Shown piece after piece: positions 5,860 through 8,128 of a stretch of DNA of 8,128 nucleotides. Under the pieces are notes generated by a model. It was not told the origin of the DNA and made no database searches. It saw only the letters and a program-made list of their open reading frames with translations. Position numbers and translations under genes: made by a program. Each line of letters begins with the position of its first letter. Position 1 is the stretch's first letter. Origin of the DNA: an uncultured Odoribacter sp. (GTDB lineage: Bacteria; Bacteroidota; Bacteroidia; Bacteroidales; Marinifilaceae); contig CAJKZL010000125.1 of the NCBI GenBank assembly GCA_905204385.1, forward strand, positions 1 through 8,128, given 5' to 3'.

Positions 5860-5871
5860 ACCTTAACTTTG
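5839..5871 (+). promoter_or_regulatory. Bacteroidetes-type promoter of the GH16-like gene
   Basis: TAACTTTG (5864-5871) is a perfect match to the TAnnTTTG -7 consensus. TTTT (5839-5842) lies 21 nt upstream as an imperfect -33 box. Transcription would begin around 5877, about 36 nt before the ATG at 5913. This makes the GH16-like and comF-family genes a transcription unit separate from the TonB-family gene. Confidence 0.5.
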
Positions 5872-5912
5872 TTATCTGATGGGCGGGAGTCAAAATTGTT
5901 AAAAAAAGGTGT

Positions 5913-7337
5913 ATGGGATTATTTTCGTTTTTGTTTGCTAAAAAAAGCAGTTTCAGGTCCACTCAGGAAGCTGAAAATTTACGTATCCGGTTCCTCGAAG
6001 ATATCGAACTGTTTCAGAAAGTGGAGCAAAGTGAAGAACTCCGGAGATGGAACGAGTTGGAAGAAAGGGTAAATAATTCCGATTTTGAGCGGAAACGGAA
6101 AGAGATCCGACAAATGACTTATAAAGGTAGTGAGTGTGAGAAGACGGAAAAGCGATACCGGTCGTTGCTGAAGTCCCCGAAATTACAGTCTTATTTATTC
6201 ATTCGCGATTCCCGGGAACGGAAAGAGGCGGAGCAGGTAAAAACAACCGGGGAATATCAGGACTATATTCGCTTAAAGGCGATAGTAGAAGCGTCGGGGT
6301 TCGATAAAAAAAAGCAATCGGATCTTTACGAAGAGTGGAAAAAAGTGATCGCTCTTCCGGCAATTGCGGCCTTGATCAAATTTGAAAATCTAAAAAAATA
6401 TCGTGACTATTGCGAGGTTCAGGAAAATGGCCTGGCTGAAGAATATGAAAAATTAAAGGCTTGTGTCGAATCGGAAGATTTCAGGAGTCGACAAAAGTTT
6501 CTGAAAAACAAGAGGCGTTATGAGACAACGGAGGATTACCGTTTATGGCAGGAATATGAAAATTTGAAAAAACAACCGGAGATCGTGCGGTATCATGAGT
6601 TGCTGAAGGATGACTTTTTCAATGAATGGCGACGATGGGAACCGGTATTTGAAGATGACTTTAAGGAGGGACGCCTGGACGAAACGAAATGGATTACCCG
6701 TTATTATGCCGGGGAACGTTTGCTGAACGATACCTATGGAGTTGGGGACGATGTTCAGTTGTATACTCCTGCGAATATCTCTTTCCAGGAAAGTTCGGTT
6801 TGTCTGAATTTCAGGAAAGAAACGGTTACCGGAAAATATTGGGACCGGAATACCGGCATACGGGAAAAGAAATATGAATATACTTCGGCCTTAATTAGCA
6901 GTGCCTTGTCTTTTCGGCAATGTTATGGTCGCTTTGAAGCCAAAGTGAGGCTGAATCATGCTCCGGTGGCTTCTTGTTTCTGGATGTTGGGAGATAAGGA
7001 TGTTCCCCATATCGAGATCATGAATGATCAGGCGGACGGCTTGAGAATGGGAAGAGTGTATGCCCGGCAGGAGGAATTGAAAAAGGAAATCCAATTTCTG
7101 GATAAGATGAAATTGGATAAGGAATATTATATTTTTACGTTTGAGTGGACCCCGGAAAAAATGACCTGGAGGATTAATGATGCTGTCGTAAAAGAGGAGA
7201 CCCGCCATATTCCCGACGTTCCGATGTATATTATTTTCTCTTTGGGGGCGTGTCAGAATCTTCCGGATAAATGCCTGCCCGTGAAGATGCAGATCGATTG
7301 GGTTAGGGGGTATAAGATTAAAGATTATAGATTATAG
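5913..7337 (+). CDS. Helical-repeat protein with C-terminal GH16-like (concanavalin-fold) domain, catalytic motif lost
   Basis: A 474-residue protein in two parts. Residues 15-235 are highly charged and helical, with two alternating motifs each seen three times. Motif A, W/YxxLxxxVxxSxF, is at 46-58, 118-130 and 178-190. Motif B, W/YxxL/VxxxPxLxxY in loose form, is at about 82-94, 142-154 and 215-227. Residues 240-470 resemble glycoside hydrolase family 16: FEDDFKEGRLDETKW (246-260), CYGRFEAKVRL (337-347), FWMLG (356-360), FEWTPEKMTWRIND (410-423) and IDWVRGYK (461-468). The site where GH16 enzymes have ExDxxE reads HIEIMN (366-371), so both catalytic glutamates and the aspartate are replaced. 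There is no signal peptide or lipobox; the start MGLFSFLFAKK is short and has no cleavage motif. A cytoplasmic glycan-binding or scaffold role is possible but is inference. The stop lies in a heptamer array. The comF-family gene follows 39 bp downstream. Confidence 0.75.
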   Translation: MGLFSFLFAKKSSFRSTQEAENLRIRFLEDIELFQKVEQSEELRRWNELEERVNNSDFERKRKEIRQMTYKGSECEKTEKRYRSLLKSPKLQSYLFIRDSRERKEAEQVKTTGEYQDYIRLKAIVEASGFDKKKQSDLYEEWKKVIALPAIAALIKFENLKKYRDYCEVQENGLAEEYEKLKACVESEDFRSRQKFLKNKRRYETTEDYRLWQEYENLKKQPEIVRYHELLKDDFFNEWRRWEPVFEDDFKEGRLDETKWITRYYAGERLLNDTYGVGDDVQLYTPANISFQESSVCLNFRKETVTGKYWDRNTGIREKKYEYTSALISSALSFRQCYGRFEAKVRLNHAPVASCFWMLGDKDVPHIEIMNDQADGLRMGRVYARQEELKKEIQFLDKMKLDKEYYIFTFEWTPEKMTWRINDAVVKEETRHIPDVPMYIIFSLGACQNLPDKCLPVKMQIDWVRGYKIKDYRL

Positions 7338-7350
7338 ATTATAGATTATA
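7316..7350 (+). repeat. Heptanucleotide array (GATTAAA plus four GATTATA) overlapping the GH16-like stop codon
   Basis: Five tandem 7-mers: one GATTAAA (7316-7322) and four identical GATTATA (7323-7350). They encode the last seven residues KIKDYRL and supply the TAG stop (7335-7337) of the GH16-like gene. Because seven is not a multiple of three, the array has stop codons in all forward frames. It is related to the array at 2083-2145, in the same orientation relative to its gene. Confidence 0.88.
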
Positions 7351-7359
7351 GACTTGGGG

Positions 7360-7370
7360 AAGGGGGTGAT
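7360..7370 (+). promoter_or_regulatory. Unusually strong Shine-Dalgarno site for the comF-family gene
   Basis: AAGGGGGTGAT differs from the full anti-Shine-Dalgarno complement AAGGAGGTGAT at one base, where a G-U pair can still form. Its core ends 10 nt before the ATG at 7377. A GGAGGA at 7371-7376 abuts the ATG and is too close to act alone. The other genes here have weak sites or none. Confidence 0.55.
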
Positions 7371-7376
7371 GGAGGA

Positions 7377-8093
7377 ATGGAAAGGGGATTTTGGTTTTAT
7401 GTGTCACAGGAATGCCGGGGACTACTGGCATCGGTGACCGATTTGTTTTATCCCCCGGTATGTGAAGTTTGCGGAGACAGTCTGGTCGAAGGTGAACGAT
7501 ATATCTGCACGCGTTGTTTATTGGATTTTCCATTTACCGATGAAGCTTTCGAAACCGGGAATGTCCTATTGGAGGGATTCCCTGAAGAGTATCGTCCCTT
7601 GAAGTTACATACCCTTTACTATTACAATAAATATAGCGAATATAAAAATCTGATCTATCTGGTAAAATACCGATCCTACCGTCAGTTGGCTCTATATTTG
7701 GGGTCTATGCTGGGGGAAAAAATGAAGGGCTCTTGTCGGGCCGATTGCATTATTCCTGTCCCGTTACATCCGAAGAAAGAAAAGCTGCGTGGCTTTAATC
7801 AGGCGATGGAGATTGCCAAGGGAATCAATCGTGTGCTTCGGTTGGAACTGATGGGGGACGTGGTGTTGCGGACAAGGAATAATGTTTCCCAAACCGGAAA
7901 AAATGCAGCGGAACGTTTGAAAAATGTGGAGAATATTTTTTCTTTGGTTGCTCCTGAAAAAATCAGGGGCCGGCATGTTCTTTTGGTGGATGACGTCATC
8001 ACTACGGGAGCGACGATCGGTTCTTGTCTGCAAGTGCTTGCCCGGGCGGCAGGGGTGAGGTTCAGTCTGGGGTGTCTGGCTCAGACGGTTTAA
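7377..8093 (+). CDS. ComF family protein (zinc-ribbon plus phosphoribosyltransferase domain)
   Basis: A 238-residue cytoplasmic protein of the ComF/GntX family, at normal full length. The N-terminus has a four-cysteine zinc ribbon: C29 and C32 (CEVC) with C44 and C47 (CTRC). Then come the family motif VPLHPKKEKLRGFNQA (128-143), the QTGKNAAERLKNVENIF segment (172-188) and the PRPP-binding loop VLLVDDVITTGAT (201-213). In Bacillus and Haemophilus ComF is needed for DNA uptake during competence; in Bacteroidetes its role is not established, and no other competence gene is in the window. The ATG at 7377 is chosen because no other start lies between the upstream gene's stop and this point, and because of the strong ribosome-binding site. 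It lies 39 bp after the GH16-like gene and is likely co-transcribed. All key residues are intact. Confidence 0.92.
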   Translation: MERGFWFYVSQECRGLLASVTDLFYPPVCEVCGDSLVEGERYICTRCLLDFPFTDEAFETGNVLLEGFPEEYRPLKLHTLYYYNKYSEYKNLIYLVKYRSYRQLALYLGSMLGEKMKGSCRADCIIPVPLHPKKEKLRGFNQAMEIAKGINRVLRLELMGDVVLRTRNNVSQTGKNAAERLKNVENIFSLVAPEKIRGRHVLLVDDVITTGATIGSCLQVLARAAGVRFSLGCLAQTV

Positions 8094-8128
8094 CTTTTTT
8101 ACTTTTTACCTTTTGCCTTTTTTTTGAA
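8074..8128 (+). terminator. Possible terminator and T-rich heptamer-like tail after the comF-family gene
   Basis: A short perfect stem GTCTG (8074-8078) / CAGAC (8082-8086) lies in the last codons of the gene. Past the stop come T6 (8095-8100) and the units ACTTTTT, ACCTTTT, GCCTTTT and a T8 run (8101-8125). The stem is only 5 bp and sits 8 nt from the first T-run, so this is a weak terminator candidate. The tail resembles the T-rich repeat after the TonB-family gene. The window ends here. Confidence 0.35.

Noticed and set aside
5869..6072. ATG-started 67-codon frame overlapping the start of the GH16-like gene
   Set aside because: It lies in another frame, starts inside the predicted promoter, and its composition is that of a shifted translation of the helical-repeat gene.
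7323..7350. GATTATA array read as a set of TATAAT -10 boxes on the minus strand
   Set aside because: TATAAT appears only because of the repeat unit; Bacteroidetes do not use the E. coli -10/-35 form, and no gene starts leftward from here.

Overview
The window looks like chromosome from a Bacteroidales bacterium. The evidence is Bacteroidetes-type promoter elements (TTTG about 19 nt upstream of TAnnTTTG) at several genes, mostly weak Shine-Dalgarno sites, a TonB-family C-terminal domain with the GTITYHF ending usual in this phylum, and a ferredoxin-dependent 2-oxoacid oxidoreductase operon typical of anaerobic gut Bacteroidales. A member of the Odoribacter/Butyricimonas/Parabacteroides group would fit, but genus is a guess. 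No tRNA, rRNA, CRISPR array, phage or insertion sequence is visible.

Left part, minus strand (1-1810): an operon for a multisubunit 2-oxoacid:ferredoxin oxidoreductase, probably the branched-chain (VOR) type. It is transcribed right to left as a 2[4Fe-4S] ferredoxin subunit, then the alpha subunit (vorB), then the TPP-binding beta subunit, which runs off the left edge; the gamma subunit is presumably outside. It has a near-consensus promoter whose 19-nt spacer is a perfect inverted repeat, a candidate operator. A 330-bp gap (1811-2140) holds this promoter, a 58-nt polypyrimidine tract and a heptanucleotide repeat array. Next, also on the minus strand, is a class I/II PLP aminotransferase (2141-3454), which could supply or drain 2-oxoacids for the oxidoreductase.

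A 267-bp divergent intergenic region (3455-3721) separates these from a plus-strand block: a LolC/LolE-type FtsX-family permease that starts at TTG, then a TonB-family protein with a charged helical linker in place of the usual proline-rich one. An AT-rich candidate terminator and a new promoter follow. Then comes a two-gene unit: a cytoplasmic-looking protein with helical repeats fused to a GH16-like jellyroll whose catalytic motif is destroyed, and a ComF-family phosphoribosyltransferase protein.

The most unusual items are the helical-repeat/GH16-like pseudoenzyme, the palindrome inside the oxidoreductase promoter, and heptanucleotide arrays (GATNANA) that supply the stop codons of two unrelated genes. 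I see no complete new defence or mobile system. The GH16-like pseudoenzyme is the best candidate for undescribed biology.
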